Source: Gammaproteobacteria bacterium
Lineage (GTDB): Bacteria; Pseudomonadota; Gammaproteobacteria; Chromatiales; Chromatiaceae
Reading direction: 5' to 3'
Assembly (NCBI GenBank): GCA_030625445.1
Contig: DAOUQU010000082.1
Span: 1 to 6,978 of the forward strand
DNA: 6,978 bases
In this document: positions 5,769 to 6,978 of the stretch, piece after piece
Layout of the letters: each line of letters opens with the position of its first letter
Numbering within the stretch: the stretch's first letter is position 1
The notes under the pieces: model-generated
What the model was told of the DNA's origin: nothing
The model's input: only the letters and a program-made list of their open reading frames with translations
Databases searched by the model: none
Position numbers and translations under genes: made by a program

Positions 5769-6978
5769 TTTGGTTCCGTCAACTCATAAAATGTATGCTG
5801 CTTATCTTCAACCTTTACCTGGCTCAGCACCCACTCAACAACCTGGTCTTCCATAACAATGTGCCTGACAGGATCGATGCGCTGGGCATCTTCGTAGTAC
5901 CAGTCGATCATCTCCTGTGGCGACTCGTAGGAGGCGGCAAACTCCTCGATCATTTCACGCAGACGCTCATCGTCCACTTCAATTTTCTGATCGGAGACGA
6001 TTTTTGATGTCAGCATTCCCAGTTTGACGCGGCGTTCCGCCTGCTCCTTGAAGACCTCCACCGGCAGCTGGAAAGAGGTGCTGCTCTGCCCCTGGCTCTC
6101 CATCTGCTTGCGCGTGTCTTCACGCAGCCGCTTTGCCTCGTCATCGACAACAGCCTGCGGAACATCAAAATCATGTTTGTCGAGCAGCAGATCCATGACG
6201 CTCTCCTTGGTCCTGCTCTTCACTTTCGCATCGAGTTCACGCTGCATGTTGCCGCGGATCTCCTTCTTGAGCGCATCAACCGAGCCGTCTTCAACGCCCA
6301 TCGCTTTGGCAAAGTCCTCGTCGATTTCGGGCAATACCGGCTCATCCACCTCGTTGACGGTAATATCAAAGAGCGCTGCTTTCCCGGCAAGATGCTGCGC
6401 CTGGTAATCCTCAGGGAAGGTTGTCTCCACACTGCGCTCATCACCTTCAGAGGCGCCCAGCAGACCCTGCTCAAAACCATCGATCATGCTGCCGGAACCC
6501 AATACCAACGGAACTTTCTCTGCTGATCCGCCTTCAAAAACCTCATCGTCAATCTTGCCGACAAAACTGATCATCAGCTGATCGCCATCCTGCGCCGCAC
6601 GCTCAACCTTGTTCCAGGTGACACGCTGCTGACGCAGTTTTTCGATCATGCCGTCGACATCACTATCGAGAAGCTCGGCAACCGGGCGCTCCAGTTCAGC
6701 ATCACCGAGATCGGAGATCGTCACTTCCGGAACCACTTCAAATTCAGCTGTATAGATGAAGGTGCCCTCTTCATCCTTGATATCGATAGCAGGATCGCCG
6801 ACAGCTTGCAGCTTTTGCTCAACCAGCGCTTCATAATAGCTGTTTTGAATCAGTTCGCCATACGCCTCCTGCCGGGCATGCACACCAAAACGCTTCTTGA
6901 TGACCTTCAGTGGAACCTTGCCCGGACGAAAACCATCCAGACGCACCTCGCGAGCCATCGAACGCAGCTTGTTATCGA
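5765..6978 (-). CDS. tig: Trigger factor, 5' end outside the window
   Basis: Trigger factor is the ribosome-bound chaperone and peptidyl-prolyl isomerase that first meets nascent chains near the L23 protein at the exit tunnel. The frame stays open to the window edge: six codons (DNKLRS) precede the Met at 6958-6956, so that Met is internal. The ribosome-docking motif GFRPGK matches E. coli GFRKGK at residues 43-48, which places the true start roughly 28-30 codons outside and the full length near 432. Numbering from that Met, the FKBP-type PPIase domain spans about 122-203 ([20 protein letters not shown] to LFDITVNEV). The long helical substrate-binding arms follow, ending in [10 protein letters not shown]. 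The stop overlaps the clpP ATG, so tig and clpP form one operon here. Confidence 0.97.
   Translation of the reverse strand, partial: DNKLRSMAREVRLDGFRPGKVPLKVIKKRFGVHARQEAYGELIQNSYYEALVEQKLQAVGDPAIDIKDEEGTFIYTAEFEVVPEVTISDLGDAELERPVAELLDSDVDGMIEKLRQQRVTWNKVERAAQDGDQLMISFVGKIDDEVFEGGSAEKVPLVLGSGSMIDGFEQGLLGASEGDERSVETTFPEDYQAQHLAGKAALFDITVNEVDEPVLPEIDEDFAKAMGVEDGSVDALKKEIRGNMQRELDAKVKSRTKESVMDLLLDKHDFDVPQAVVDDEAKRLREDTRKQMESQGQSSTSFQLPVEVFKEQAERRVKLGMLTSKIVSDQKIEVDDERLREMIEEFAASYESPQEMIDWYYEDAQRIDPVRHIVMEDQVVEWVLSQVKVEDKQHTFYELTEPK
5783..5811 (-). promoter_or_regulatory. Weak candidate clpP promoter in the tig 3' end
   Basis: TTGAAG (5811-5806) and TATGAG (5788-5783), each a 4 of 6 match, are separated by an ideal 17 bases on the minus strand. 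Transcription would start near 5776, only about 8 bases before the first clpP ATG but about 29 before Met8. The elements lie in tig coding sequence and could be chance. I found no good heat-shock promoter here. Confidence 0.22.

Noticed and set aside
5773..5812. Heat-shock (sigma-32) promoter for clpP at GTTGAAG in the tig end
   Set aside because: The -35 core is present, but the -10 lacks the C-run and lies only about 9 bases away instead of about 13.
5765..6958. A complete trigger factor gene starting at the Met at 6958
   Set aside because: The frame stays open upstream to the window edge and the ribosome-docking motif would fall too close to the N-terminus, so this Met is internal and the gene is cut by the window.

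Overview
The window is an intact stretch of the proteobacterial protein-quality-control locus. In transcription order on the minus strand it reads tig (5' end cut by the window edge), clpP, clpX, lon, hupB, tRNA-Val(UAC), tRNA-Asp(GUC), and the first 20 codons of a ppiD-like gene. Every gene lies on the minus strand, so the window shows the locus backwards. The gene order and the close similarity of the proteins to the E. coli versions point to a gammaproteobacterium. The REP-like element between clpP and clpX fits that, but I cannot name a genus.

Region by region: tig (6978 down to 5765) ends inside the first codons of clpP (5768-5106) in a 4-base ATGA overlap. The clpP-clpX gap (5105-4852) is compact and ordered: an inverted pair of REP-like elements, a strong intrinsic terminator, then a good sigma-70 promoter just before clpX (4851-3574). 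The clpX-lon gap (3573-3479) holds a weak hairpin and two perfect palindromes, and a possible lon promoter sits inside the clpX 3' end. lon (3478-1043) is followed by a repeat-like sequence one base after its stop, a weak terminator candidate, and the hupB promoter. hupB (720-448) has no visible terminator of its own and appears to be read through into the two tRNA genes, which end at a clear terminator at 191-160. A new promoter then leads to ppiD at 60.

The genes form one functional theme. Trigger factor meets nascent chains at the ribosome. ClpX unfolds substrates and feeds them to the ClpP barrel. Lon degrades unfolded and regulatory proteins. PpiD is an inner-membrane chaperone facing the periplasm. 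HU-beta is a nucleoid protein and, in E. coli, a known Lon substrate. All catalytic and nucleotide-binding motifs that I checked in ClpP, ClpX and Lon are intact, and I see no frameshift or pseudogene.

I found no undescribed biological system. The observations worth a second look are in the spacers: the REP pair beside a terminator-promoter switch, the repeat-like sequence at the lon stop, a hairpin filling the whole tRNA-tRNA spacer, an apparent mRNA-tRNA joint transcript, the paired palindromes before lon, and the choice of clpP start.
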